This document shows positions 41,998 through 54,204 of a stretch of DNA of 64,000 nt, piece after piece. The stretch covers positions 1-64,000 of the forward strand of contig JADJOO010000001.1 of NCBI GenBank assembly GCA_016713725.1, written 5' to 3'. This DNA is from Pseudomonadota bacterium. GTDB lineage: Bacteria; Pseudomonadota; Gammaproteobacteria; Steroidobacterales; Steroidobacteraceae. Numbering within the stretch: the first letter of the stretch is position 1; each line of letters begins with the position of its first letter. Under the pieces are notes generated by a model. That model saw only the letters and a program-made list of their open reading frames with translations. It did no database searches and had not been told where the DNA came from. The position numbers were made by a program, and so were the translations under genes.

Positions 41998-42581
41998 TAT
42001 TGCTGCAGAGGCACCTGCAACGTGAGCAGCACGGCTTCCGTGCCGTTGTTCGGATGCTCCAATCCGCCGTTCGAAATGTGCAGGCCCGCCAGCCCGAGCC
42101 GCAGCCCGTTGTCGAAACGCCGCGCAAACATGATGCCGCTCTGGAACTCCAGGTGATCGCGCGGACCGATGACGTCGCCGTTGATGAACCAGCCGGCCGC
42201 AAGGCTCGGCGTGAAATACCAGCGCTCGCCGAGGGCGAAGTCGCGGCGCAAGTCCACGTACATGAAGGCAATGCCGTCGGGCCCTGCGGCGAAACCCGCA
42301 CCGGGTGACAGTCGCCATGTCGTCATCGGCCGCGCGATAAAGGTCGCGCCGAAGCTGTACGGGTAGTCGTAAGCCTCGACCAGCGCGAACACACCGGCAG
42401 CAAACAGCACTGACGGCGAATCCAGGACGTGTGCCGGCGGGACCGGCGCACCATGCCGGCGCACGGAATCCGCCGGTGATTCAACGGCCTGTGAGGTCCC
42501 GGCGGCCTGCGCCGAGGCCGTGCCACCGCTGCTGCAACAACTGATCAATCCACCCAGCAGCAGGGCGGCAACGGGACGCAT
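41997..42581 (-). CDS. pagL: PagL-like lipid A deacylase (acyloxyacyl hydrolase family)
   Basis: PagL is an outer-membrane beta-barrel enzyme that removes the 3-O acyl chain from lipid A. The 194-residue protein has a signal sequence (PVAALLLGGLISCC) and amphipathic strands typical of a small barrel. The C-terminal LHISNGGLEHPNNGTEAVLL has His168, Ser170 and Glu182 in the same spacing as the PagL triad (His149, Ser151, Glu163). The upstream half is divergent. Its place between parA and parB on the opposite strand is unusual. CC in the signal could allow lipidation, less likely for a barrel. Confidence 0.78.
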   Translation of the reverse strand: MRPVAALLLGGLISCCSSGGTASAQAAGTSQAVESPADSVRRHGAPVPPAHVLDSPSVLFAAGVFALVEAYDYPYSFGATFIARPMTTWRLSPGAGFAAGPDGIAFMYVDLRRDFALGERWYFTPSLAAGWFINGDVIGPRDHLEFQSGIMFARRFDNGLRLGLAGLHISNGGLEHPNNGTEAVLLTLQVPLQQ

Positions 42582-42655
42582 GCAAGTCTCCGGCTCGAAC
42601 TCGATTCAGCGGGGTTTCCTGCGCCCTCGCGACGCGGGCGGCATAATAGTCCGCT

Positions 42656-43618
42656 ATGGCAACAAAGCGACCCTCCCTCGGACGGGGCCTCGAGGCTCTG
42701 CTCGGTTCCGTCACGCCGGCGCCCGCTCCGACTCCTGCCTTGGCGGTGGATGCGCCCGACACGTCTTTCGCCCAGGCCCCTGCGCCGGTCACGGCCTCGC
42801 CACGCGACGAGGAACTCGCCCGCATTCCGGTCGACCTGCTGCAACGGGGCCGTTACCAGCCGCGCCTCGACATGCGTCCCGAAAGCCTGCAGGAACTCGC
42901 CGATTCGATCCGTGCCCAGGGCGTCGTGCAGCCGATCGTGGTGCGCCCGCTCGTAGCGCAGAAAGCCGGCGAGCCGATCCGTTACGAGATCATCGCAGGC
43001 GAACGTCGCTGGCGCGCCGCGCAGATGGCGGGCCTGCACGACATCCCCGCCGTCGTCCGCATCGTGCCCGACGAAGCCGCGGTCGCGATGTCGCTCATCG
43101 AGAACATCCAGCGCGAGAACCTCAACCCGCTCGAGGAGGCCCGTGCGCTCGACCGGCTGATCCGCGAGTTCGGCATCACCCACCAGCAGGCCGCCGACGC
43201 CGTCGGCCGCTCGCGTGCCGCCGTCAGCAACCTCCTGCGTTTGCTCGAGCTGACTGACGAAGTGAAGACGCTGGTCGAGCACCGGCAGCTCGAAATGGGG
43301 CACGCCCGCGCGCTGCTGGGGTTGCCGCAGGCGCGGCAGCAATCCGAGGTCGGTGCGTTGGTCGCGAAGAAGGGCCTCTCGGTCCGGGAGACCGAAGCGC
43401 TCGTGAAACGGATGCTTGCCCATGGCGACAAGACCAACCGCAAGGACGACGCCGAGGACCCGCGGCCCGACCCCAACGTCACCCGACTTGAACAGGACCT
43501 GGCGGACAAGCTCGGTGCCCGGGTTTCGCTGCAGCATGCACGGACCGGCAAGGGCAAGCTCGTGATTGCCTACAACAGCCTCGATGAGCTGGACGGGATA
43601 CTGGCGCACATTAAGTAG
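42656..43618 (+). CDS. parB: Chromosome partitioning protein ParB
   Basis: ParB/Spo0J is a CTPase clamp that loads at parS and spreads. It has 320 residues: the N-terminal ParA-interaction segment KRPSLGRGLEALLG, a Pro/Ala linker, the catalytic motif AGERRWRAAQMAGL, and ENIQRENLNPLEEARALDRL. The helix-turn-helix is in GITHQQAADAVGRSRAAVSN, and the C-terminal dimerisation part ends ELDGILAHIK. Four parS sites lie 39-40 kb away near recF. Its stop codon is in a hairpin. Confidence 0.97.
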   Translation: MATKRPSLGRGLEALLGSVTPAPAPTPALAVDAPDTSFAQAPAPVTASPRDEELARIPVDLLQRGRYQPRLDMRPESLQELADSIRAQGVVQPIVVRPLVAQKAGEPIRYEIIAGERRWRAAQMAGLHDIPAVVRIVPDEAAVAMSLIENIQRENLNPLEEARALDRLIREFGITHQQAADAVGRSRAAVSNLLRLLELTDEVKTLVEHRQLEMGHARALLGLPQARQQSEVGALVAKKGLSVRETEALVKRMLAHGDKTNRKDDAEDPRPDPNVTRLEQDLADKLGARVSLQHARTGKGKLVIAYNSLDELDGILAHIK

Positions 43619-43635
43619 CTAGACTACTTAATGTG
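43607..43635 (+). terminator. Hairpin including the parB stop codon
   Basis: A perfect 12-bp stem CACATTAAGTAG/CTACTTAATGTG has a 5-base loop CTAGA. The parB stop TAG (43616-43618) is the last triplet of the left arm. The stem is AT-rich and no T run follows. Confidence 0.5.
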
Positions 43636-43637
43636 TG

Positions 43638-43781
43638 CGTAATTAGTCATTAGTGATTAGCAATTAGTAAGAGGTGATTGGCTCCCTCGGACGTCGATCT
43701 CCGGCTCGGACGGTCCGAATGAATCAGCTGCATCAGTTGACGTTCCGACTAATCACTAATCACTACTCACTACTCACTTCC
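43638..43781. repeat. Heptad-repeat element B1 (TTAGTGA/ACTAATC arms) after parB
   Basis: The left arm, about 43638-43680, has GATTAG/GTGATT words. The right arm 43748-43775 is ACTAATC, ACTAATC, ACTACTC, ACTACTC. About 65 bases of non-repeated sequence lie between. Together with hairpin D2 and a promoter this fills the 304-base parB-atpI gap. Confidence 0.75.
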
Positions 43782-43809
43782 GCATCTGCCGCCTAGCGGC
43801 AGATGCGGA
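43779..43809. repeat. Hairpin D2 with CCGCCTAGCGG core
   Basis: A perfect 14-bp stem TCCGCATCTGCCGC/GCGGCAGATGCGGA has the loop CTA. The core is identical to D1. It sits directly upstream of the atp promoter. Confidence 0.75.
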
Positions 43810-43810
43810 T

Positions 43811-43839
43811 TTGAAGCACTGCAAAAAGGCCCCTATACT
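43811..43839 (+). promoter_or_regulatory. Probable promoter of the atp operon
   Basis: TTGAAG (43811-43816) and TATACT (43834-43839) are separated by 17 bases, a near-consensus sigma-70 promoter 84 bases upstream of atpI. It starts two bases after hairpin D2. Confidence 0.7.
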
Positions 43840-43922
43840 GCCGCGCCTTTCCGGCGGCCACACTTCGGCGTGAGCTGGCCCGGGTAACGGATTCCAACGC
43901 CACCCGTGGCCGGCCCACCGGC

Positions 43923-44357
43923 ATGAAGTGGCTTTTTTGTTGCCCGGAAGTTGATGAGGCCTTGAGCAACCTCGACGTGCAGAAAGGGCGGCGCCAGGCG
44001 CTGGCCGTCGTGCTGAGTCAGGTCGTGCTCGGGGCGGCCGTCGCGGCCGCGTGTTTCGCGATCTCGGGTTCCCGTGCCGGCGCGTCGGCGCTGCTGGGAG
44101 CCGGAATCGGCGTGGCGGCAACGAGCTTGATGGCCTTCGCAATGCTGCGGCACGGCGAAGGCGCGACGCTGATGCGGGCCGCGATCGGGTTCTTCCTGGG
44201 GTGGCTGGTGAAGGTCGGCTTCACTGTTGCGCTGCTGGTGACCGCGTTCCGGTCGCCGAACGTGGAGGCGGTGCCGCTGCTCGCAGCGTACGTCGCGACG
44301 TTCTTTGGATACTGGTTTGGGGCGGCTCGCCTGGACGAGCCGACAAAGAAGCAATAG
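43923..44357 (+). CDS. atpI: ATP synthase subunit I
   Basis: AtpI is a small membrane protein thought to help c-ring assembly or Mg2+ supply. The product has 144 residues from ATG 43923, though TTG at 43962 (SNLDVQKGRRQALAVV) matches the family start better and the first 13 residues are unusual. Four hydrophobic segments are visible, for example VVLSQVVLGAAVAAACFAI and IGFFLGWLVKVGFTVALLV. It leads the operon atpI-B-E-F-H-A-G-D-C. Confidence 0.9.
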   Translation: MKWLFCCPEVDEALSNLDVQKGRRQALAVVLSQVVLGAAVAAACFAISGSRAGASALLGAGIGVAATSLMAFAMLRHGEGATLMRAAIGFFLGWLVKVGFTVALLVTAFRSPNVEAVPLLAAYVATFFGYWFGAARLDEPTKKQ

Positions 44358-44381
44358 TCCGTCCGGTCGGAGTGGGTATAG

Positions 44382-45557
<1,176 letters not shown>

Positions 45558-45582
45558 TCGGCACTGACGCGAGGACGTCGTC

Positions 45583-46164
45583 ATGGATATCAATGCGACG
45601 CTGCTCGGCCAGATGCTGGTGTTCGGGATCCTGATCTGGTTCTCCTGGAAGTTCATCTGGCCACCGCTTACCAAGGCCATTGAAGACCGCCAGAAGAAGA
45701 TCGCGGAAGGACTGGCTGCCGCTGAACGCGGCCAGACCGAGTTGCAGAGCGCCCATGGGGAAGCCCAGGTGATCGTCAACGCAGCCCGCGACCAGGCCAA
45801 GAAGATCGTCGACCAGGCGCACAAGCGCGAGGTCGAGATCGTCGACGAAGCACGCTCGACCGCCATGGAAGAGGGCAAACGCATCGTCGACAGCTCGCGA
45901 CAGGACGCAGCGCAGGAAAAGTCCCGCGCGCGCGACGAGTTGCGCAAGGACGTGGCCAGCCTGGCCGTGGCCGGTGCTTCCCGTCTGCTGCAGCGAGAGA
46001 TCGACCCGAAGGCACACGCCGACCTGATCGAGCAACTGGCCCGCGAGATCGAGGGCTCTGTGGCGATGCGCTCGACGCGAACGCCCGGTCGTTGCTCGAC
46101 CTGCTCGCCGAGAACGGCCGCATCGACTACCTGCCCGAGATCGCCACTCATTTCGACGAGCTGA
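45583..46164 (+). CDS. atpF: ATP synthase F0 subunit b, running into atpH remnant
   Basis: Subunit b is the peripheral stalk: the membrane helix [20 protein letters not shown], then a long coiled coil to about residue 157 ([12 protein letters not shown]), where the E. coli protein ends. Here no stop follows. The frame continues for about 36 residues that are out-of-frame delta sequence, and ends at 46164. The true end is probably near 46053. The missing stop together with the missing start of atpH points to a deletion at this junction. Confidence 0.88.
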   Translation: MDINATLLGQMLVFGILIWFSWKFIWPPLTKAIEDRQKKIAEGLAAAERGQTELQSAHGEAQVIVNAARDQAKKIVDQAHKREVEIVDEARSTAMEEGKRIVDSSRQDAAQEKSRARDELRKDVASLAVAGASRLLQREIDPKAHADLIEQLAREIEGSVAMRSTRTPGRCSTCSPRTAASTTCPRSPLISTS

Positions 46165-46403
46165 AGGCCGAGCACCAGAACGTCGCCGACGTCGAAGTGG
46201 TTTCTGCTGCCGAGCTCAATGACGCCCAGCGCGAGCGCCTGGCCGGCGCGCTGCGCGCACGACTGCGCCGCGACGTGCGGTTGCATTGCACTGTCGATCC
46301 TGCGTTGATCGGCGGCGCGGTGGTGCGCTCGGGCGACCTGCTCATCGACGGCTCGATCGCGAACAAGCTCCAGCGGCTCGATGTCGAACTGACGACTGGC
46401 TGA
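46056..46403 (+). CDS. atpH: ATP synthase F1 subunit delta, N-terminal part missing
   Basis: Only the C-terminal two thirds of delta are present: [20 protein letters not shown], then [20 protein letters not shown], and [20 protein letters not shown]. Alignment from memory to E. coli delta places the first residue near position 64 of 177. The N-terminal domain that binds subunit alpha (usually with a motif like ARPYAKA) is absent. It directly abuts atpF in another frame. A TTG at 46092 is the only start seen. An assembly deletion of about 200 bases or a true b-delta fusion plus frameshift are both possible. Confidence 0.85.
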   Translation, partial: LCGDALDANARSLLDLLAENGRIDYLPEIATHFDELKAEHQNVADVEVVSAAELNDAQRERLAGALRARLRRDVRLHCTVDPALIGGAVVRSGDLLIDGSIANKLQRLDVELTTG

Positions 46404-46466
46404 CGACCGAAAACGATTCAACGGCCCACGCCGCGCATTGCGGCAGGCCCGCAGAGGATTGGCAAA

Positions 46467-48008
<1,542 letters not shown>

Positions 48009-48046
48009 GCCCCGTTCGTCCCACGCCGCACAGGTAGCAGAAAGAC

Positions 48047-48937
48047 ATGGCCGGAACCAAGGAAATCCGCCTCAAGATCAAGAGCGTGCAGAACACGCGC
48101 AAGATCACGAAGGCGATGGAAATGGTCGCTGCCTCGAAGATGAAGAAGGCGCAGGAGCGCATGCGGCGCGGTCGCCCGTACGCGCAGCGCCTGCTCAACA
48201 TCACGATGCACGCGGCGCGCGCCAACACGGAATACAAGCACCCGCTGCTCACGCGGCGCGACGAAGTGAAAAGCGTGGGGGCCGTGGTCATCACCACCGA
48301 CAAGGGCCTGTGCGGCGGCCTCAATACCAACCTGCTGCGCCTGGTGCTGAACCAGCACAAGGAGTGGCTGACCAGGGGCGTCGAGGCCGAGTACTGCACG
48401 ATCGGCAACAAGGGCCTCGGCTTCATCAACCGCATGGGCGGCAAGATCGTGTCGCAGGTCACCAATTACGGCGACCATCCCGCGCTCGAGCGCCTGATCG
48501 GTCCGGTGAAGATGCTCATCGACGGCTTCCTCGAAGGCCGCCTCGACGAGGTGCACATCTTCTCCACGCGCTTCGTCAACACGATGAAGCAGGAGCCGAC
48601 GCACGCGACCATGATCCCGATCCCGCAGGAATGGGTCCTGCCGACCGGCCAGGTCATGAAGGCAGACGTCGGCGAAGGCAACTGGGATTACCTGTACGAA
48701 CCGGATCCGCAGTCAGTCCTCGACGAGCTGCTCGTGCGTTACCTCGAGACCGTCGTGTACCAGGCGGCCACCGACAACATCGCGTCCGAGCAGTCGGCGC
48801 GCATGGTGGCGATGAAGGCTGCCTCGGACAACGCGCGCACCATCATCGACGAGCTGCAGCTCGTCTACAACAAGAGCCGGCAGGCCTCGATCACGAAGGA
48901 ACTCTCCGAGATCGTGGGCGGCGCGGCGGCCGTTTAG
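48047..48937 (+). CDS. atpG: ATP synthase F1 subunit gamma
   Basis: Gamma is the central rotor shaft. It has 296 residues with the N-terminal helix [20 protein letters not shown] and [15 protein letters not shown], the middle GLCGGLNTN, and the C-terminal helix [20 protein letters not shown], all typical. The end is followed by a heptad-repeat arm before atpD. Confidence 0.97.
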   Translation: MAGTKEIRLKIKSVQNTRKITKAMEMVAASKMKKAQERMRRGRPYAQRLLNITMHAARANTEYKHPLLTRRDEVKSVGAVVITTDKGLCGGLNTNLLRLVLNQHKEWLTRGVEAEYCTIGNKGLGFINRMGGKIVSQVTNYGDHPALERLIGPVKMLIDGFLEGRLDEVHIFSTRFVNTMKQEPTHATMIPIPQEWVLPTGQVMKADVGEGNWDYLYEPDPQSVLDELLVRYLETVVYQAATDNIASEQSARMVAMKAASDNARTIIDELQLVYNKSRQASITKELSEIVGGAAAV

Positions 48938-48950
48938 GACGGCGTTTCTT

Positions 48951-50426
<1,476 letters not shown>

Positions 50427-50430
50427 GGAA

Positions 50431-50573
50431 GTGAGTAGTGAGTGGTGATTAGTGAGTAGTGATTAGTGATCTGTGAGATGGATCTCCGATGACGAATCGC
50501 AAGCCACTGGTTGCCAATCACTAGTCAATAGTCACTAATCACTACTCACTAATCACTAATCACTAATCACTAG
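50431..50573. repeat. Heptad-repeat element B3 between atpD and atpC, long hairpin
   Basis: The left arm 50431-50470 and right arm about 50517-50573 are built of GTGATTA/TAATCAC heptads. A 25-bp perfect stem forms between 50445-50469 and 50532-50556. The roughly 60 bases between include non-repeated sequence. It lies within the atp operon, 15 bases before atpC. Confidence 0.88.
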
Positions 50574-50587
50574 ACACCGACACGCAA

Positions 50588-51007
50588 ATGGCCACCATTC
50601 AGATTGATGTCGTCAGTGCGGAAGAATCCATCTATTCGGGTGAAGCTGAGTTCGTGGTGCTGCCCGGCGTCATGGGCGAGCTCGGCATCTACCCGCGCCA
50701 CGCTCCGCTGATCACGCAGATCAAGGCCGGCGTCGTGCGGATCAAGGTGCCTGGCAAGGCCGAAGAAGAAATGGTGTACGTGCAGGGCGGCTTCCTCGAA
50801 GTGCAGCCCGACCACATCAACGTGCTTTCCGATACGGCCATTCGTGCCGCTGACCTTGACGAGGCGAAAGTGCTCGAAGCGAAGCGCCTGGCCGAAGAGG
50901 CGCTGCGCGCCCGCAGCGAGAAGCAGGAGATCGCAAGCGTCGAAGCCGAGCTTTCGGCACTGTCGGCCCAGCTGCAGGCGATCCAGAGGCTGCGCAAGAC
51001 GCGCTGA
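50588..51007 (+). CDS. atpC: ATP synthase F1 subunit epsilon
   Basis: Epsilon regulates ATPase activity and binds gamma. It has 139 residues with the N-terminal beta sandwich ([40 protein letters not shown]) and two C-terminal helices ([20 protein letters not shown]). It is the last gene of the operon. It is followed by a GC-rich terminator hairpin and preceded by repeat element B3, which could lower its expression or uncouple it from atpD. Confidence 0.97.
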   Translation: MATIQIDVVSAEESIYSGEAEFVVLPGVMGELGIYPRHAPLITQIKAGVVRIKVPGKAEEEMVYVQGGFLEVQPDHINVLSDTAIRAADLDEAKVLEAKRLAEEALRARSEKQEIASVEAELSALSAQLQAIQRLRKTR

Positions 51008-51049
51008 GGAAGGCGGGGAAGGGCAGGAAGGTAAGGAAGCTAAAGAAAA

Positions 51050-51070
51050 GGGCCCGCACGAAGCGGGCCC
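51050..51070 (+). terminator. Terminator of the atp operon
   Basis: An 8-bp stem GGGCCCGC/GCGGGCCC with loop ACGAA is followed by TTCTCGTTT, 42 bases after atpC. It also faces the convergent gene at 51099-51548 and could serve both. Confidence 0.8.
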
Positions 51071-51098
51071 TTCTCGTTTCAGGTTGCGGCCTGCCTGG

Positions 51099-51548
51099 TT
51101 ACTTGAAATCGACCTTGCGAATCACCTCGCTGCCGACCATCGACCGCATCTTGCCGCGCGCTGCCATGGCGGCATCGCGTGTCTCCTGGTTGCCGATGAG
51201 CTTTTCCTGGATCGCCTCCGTCCTGTCCTGCAGGCCGTCCATCGCGGCCAGGTTCTTGTAGGTGGTGACCAGGTACACATTCGGACCGTCCGCCGTGTGC
51301 GGTCGTGCCGTAAAGACCGACCAGTCGACGATGATGCCGGCCTGCTTCTGCTCTTCCATCATCTGCTTGTACGTCGTGGCGAGGTACTTCATGTAGTTCT
51401 CGTGCTGGCCCGGTTCCGTACGGATCGACGTCACGACCGAGACCGTGCCCTCCGAATACGGACGGTCCGCCGCCACGGCCGCTCCTGTGATCGCAACAAG
51501 AGCGACTAGAGCCGCGAGTGCGCCGAGCGCACGCTTTGTGATGTTCAT
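51099..51548 (-). CDS. Secreted protein of unknown function
   Basis: This 149-residue protein has a clear signal peptide (KRALGALAALVALVAITGAA) and a mature part of about 120 residues. Features include YSEGTVSVVTSIRTEPGQHE, YMKYLATTYKQMMEEQKQAG and GPNVYLVTTYKNLAAMDGLQ. The pattern recalls small ferredoxin-like alpha/beta-barrel proteins such as ABM or NIPSNAP-type domains, but I cannot assign it. It is convergent with atpC. The 283-base gap upstream to glmU contains no gene that I can support. Confidence 0.7.
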   Translation of the reverse strand: MNITKRALGALAALVALVAITGAAVAADRPYSEGTVSVVTSIRTEPGQHENYMKYLATTYKQMMEEQKQAGIIVDWSVFTARPHTADGPNVYLVTTYKNLAAMDGLQDRTEAIQEKLIGNQETRDAAMAARGKMRSMVGSEVIRKVDFK

Positions 51549-51831
51549 GCTGGTTTTTCCTTCCCCTGACAGTTTTGAGACGAGGGCGTAATTCCGCGCC
51601 TTGCTTATTGCGAGGGTCGTCCCCCGTGGGACTGACTGTACGCCTCGGTTCGCGGCCAGGCATGACGCGCTGCGTCATTCCCGATGGTGCAGTACTTCGG
51701 CGACAGGACTGTCCCGACGTACAGCTTCGTGGGGGTGCGTCAGGACAAGGACCGCATCTGCCGCCCGCCGCAGGTCGCCCCGAAGGCGTCCGGTACAATG
51801 GCGGAACATCGTCCAGCCGCCGGATTACTCA

Positions 51832-53205
51832 ATGCCCATTTCCGTCGTCATCCTGGCAGCCGGCCAGGGCAAGCGCATGAAGTCGGATCTGCCCAAGGTC
51901 CTGCAGCCCGTCGCGGGGCGCCCGTTGCTCCAGCATGTGATCGACTCCGCGCGCGAGCTGGCCGCCAGCGATATCCAGGTGGTCTACGGCCACGGTGGCG
52001 AGCGTGTGCGCGAAGCCCTTGACGCTGAGAACGTGGCCTGGACACTGCAGGCGGAGCAACTCGGCACCGGGCATGCGGTGCAGCAGGCCATGCCGGCGGT
52101 GCCGGATGACCACCTCGTGCTGATCATGTTCGGCGACGTGCCGCTGGTCCAGGCCGCCACGATGCAACGATTGATAGAGGCAGCTGCGGGCGGCGAGGCG
52201 CTCGGCGTGCTGAGCGTACGCATGCGGGACCCGACCGGTTACGGCCGCATCGTGCGCGACCGTGCGGGCACCGTCGCGCGTATCGTCGAGCACAAGGACG
52301 CGAACCAGAAAGAACGCGCGATCGACGAAGTAAACACTGGCTTGATGGCTGCCTCGGCGAAGCGGATGCGCGAATGGCTGGCGCAGCTGCGCAACGACAA
52401 CGCGCAGGGAGAGTACTACCTCACGGATGTCGTCGTGATGGCGGCGAAGGCGGGACTCAAGGTCAATGCCATCCTCGCCGACAGCGAGGACGAAGTGCTC
52501 GGCGTCAACGACAAGGTGCAGCTCGCCGAAGTCGAGGCCATCTACCGCAAGCGCCGCGCGACCGAACTCATGCTGCAGGGCGTGACGCTGGTCGATCCTT
52601 CCCGCTTCGATGCTCGCGGTCCCGTAACCGTCGGCCGGGACGTGCACATCGACGTCAATGTCGTGCTCGATGGCAAGGTGAGCCTGGGCAATCGCGTACG
52701 CATCGGGCCGAACGTCGTGATCCGCGACAGCGAGATCGCCGACGATGTGGAGATTCATGCAAATTGCGTGCTGGACCGGGCCAGGGTCGGCGCGCGAGCC
52801 ATCGTCGGTCCTTATGCACGGCTGCGTCCCGACACGGTGTTGCACGAAGAAGTTCACGTTGGCAATTTCGTCGAGGTAAAGAAGTCGGAGCTGCACCGCG
52901 GCGCCAAAGCCAACCACCTCTCCTACCTGGGTGACGCGACGGTAGGCGAGAGAGTGAACGTCGGCGCCGGTACGATCACGTGCAACTATGACGGCGTGAA
53001 CAAGTGGCGCACGGAGATCGGCGCGGGCGCGTTCATCGGCTCGGGTGCGATGCTGGTTGCGCCAGTGAAGATCGGTGCCGGAGCCACGATCGGCGCGGGT
53101 TCGACCATCACCAAGGACACGCCGGACGACAAGCTCACGCTCGAGCGCAGCAAACAGCTGACGCTCGACGGCTGGAAGCGCCCGGTGAAACAGCCCAAGG
53201 ACTGA
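51832..53205 (+). CDS. glmU: Bifunctional UDP-N-acetylglucosamine pyrophosphorylase/glucosamine-1-phosphate acetyltransferase
   Basis: GlmU makes UDP-GlcNAc for peptidoglycan and lipopolysaccharide. It has 457 residues from ATG 51832. The N-terminal nucleotidyltransferase motif is LAAGQGKRMKSDLPKVL. The C-terminal left-handed beta helix has hexapeptide repeats such as VTVGRDVHIDVNVVLDGKVS, and VGAGTITCNYDGVNK is the acetyltransferase motif. TACAAT at 51794-51799 is a likely -10. Location after the atp operon is common in gammaproteobacteria. Confidence 0.97.
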   Translation: MPISVVILAAGQGKRMKSDLPKVLQPVAGRPLLQHVIDSARELAASDIQVVYGHGGERVREALDAENVAWTLQAEQLGTGHAVQQAMPAVPDDHLVLIMFGDVPLVQAATMQRLIEAAAGGEALGVLSVRMRDPTGYGRIVRDRAGTVARIVEHKDANQKERAIDEVNTGLMAASAKRMREWLAQLRNDNAQGEYYLTDVVVMAAKAGLKVNAILADSEDEVLGVNDKVQLAEVEAIYRKRRATELMLQGVTLVDPSRFDARGPVTVGRDVHIDVNVVLDGKVSLGNRVRIGPNVVIRDSEIADDVEIHANCVLDRARVGARAIVGPYARLRPDTVLHEEVHVGNFVEVKKSELHRGAKANHLSYLGDATVGERVNVGAGTITCNYDGVNKWRTEIGAGAFIGSGAMLVAPVKIGAGATIGAGSTITKDTPDDKLTLERSKQLTLDGWKRPVKQPKD

Positions 53206-53209
53206 CTGC

Positions 53210-54139
53210 ATGCTCGAAATCCGGCGCAGTACGAGTGCTGGAATGGAGCGACCCGCCGCCCCGTGCGCGGGCTGTTGGCTGCACGTCACGCAACCTACGG
53301 AGGTTGACCTGGCAACCGTGCGTGAGTTCGGTGTTCCTGCCTCGTTGCTCGACCACGTATCGGACATCGACGAACGCCCGCGCGTCGCACACGATGGGGA
53401 ATGCGTGCTCGTGGTGATGAATTATCCGCTGCGGGGCGATGGAACCTCGGGACCGCCCTGGCGGACGCTGCCGCTCAGCGTGTTGCTCACCCAGCAGGGC
53501 ATCGTCACTCTCAGCCAGGGCACCACGTCGTTTCTGCAGCCCCTGCTGGATGGCCACGTGCAGGGACTTTCCACCGATCGTGGAACTGAATTCGTCCTGC
53601 GCGTTTTCTGGCAGCTGGCGGATGCCTGCCTGCGGGGACTGCGCGAAATCAATGCGGGCGTCGAAGGCCTTGAAAACGAACTCAAACGCTCGATCAGGAA
53701 CGAGGAAGTGCTCGGCCTGCTCGATTTCCAGAAGAGCCTGACCTACTTCGCAACCGGCTTGAAGGCGAATGAGCTGGTGCTGGAGCGCCTGCAACGCGTC
53801 CCGACCCTGCACTGGGCCGACCAGGACCAGGACCTGCTCGACGACGTGCGCGTCGAATTGCGCCAGGCCATCGAGATGGTCGAGATTGGCGACCACGTGC
53901 TGAGCGACATGATGGATGCGTTCGCCTCGATCGTTTCCAACAACCTGAACTCCGTGATGAAGGTCCTGACGTCGGTCACGATCATCCTGGCAGTGCCGAC
54001 GCTGATCGCCAGTGTCTACGGCATGAATGTAGGCCTGCCTGGAGCGCACAGCCCGCTCGCCTTTGCCGGCATCGTGGCGTTGAGCGTTGCGATCTGTGGC
54101 GGGCTGTTGCTAGTGTTTCGCCGCCGGGGCTGGCTCTAA
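53210..54139 (+). CDS. CorA-family divalent cation transporter
   Basis: CorA-type proteins carry Mg2+, Zn2+, Co2+ or Ni2+ as pentamers. It has 309 residues: a soluble N-terminal domain, a long helix (LRGLREINAGVEGLENELKR to LLDDVRVELRQAIEMVEIGD), and two C-terminal transmembrane segments (KVLTSVTIILAVPTLIASVY; FAGIVALSVAICGGLLLVF). The selectivity motif YGMNVG joins them. Whether it is a Mg2+ (CorA) or Zn2+ (ZntB) transporter cannot be told. It begins 4 bases after glmU and is likely co-transcribed. Confidence 0.92.
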   Translation: MLEIRRSTSAGMERPAAPCAGCWLHVTQPTEVDLATVREFGVPASLLDHVSDIDERPRVAHDGECVLVVMNYPLRGDGTSGPPWRTLPLSVLLTQQGIVTLSQGTTSFLQPLLDGHVQGLSTDRGTEFVLRVFWQLADACLRGLREINAGVEGLENELKRSIRNEEVLGLLDFQKSLTYFATGLKANELVLERLQRVPTLHWADQDQDLLDDVRVELRQAIEMVEIGDHVLSDMMDAFASIVSNNLNSVMKVLTSVTIILAVPTLIASVYGMNVGLPGAHSPLAFAGIVALSVAICGGLLLVFRRRGWL

Positions 54140-54204
54140 GGGAACGTCGCTATCCTGGCTGTCGCTTCCGCTCGTCATACCAAAGTCCCAAGGATGCCCA
54201 ATCG

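Noticed and set aside
43607..43815. CRISPR-like array after parB
   Set aside because: Repeats are 7-base tandem units and hairpins without regular spacers or cas genes.
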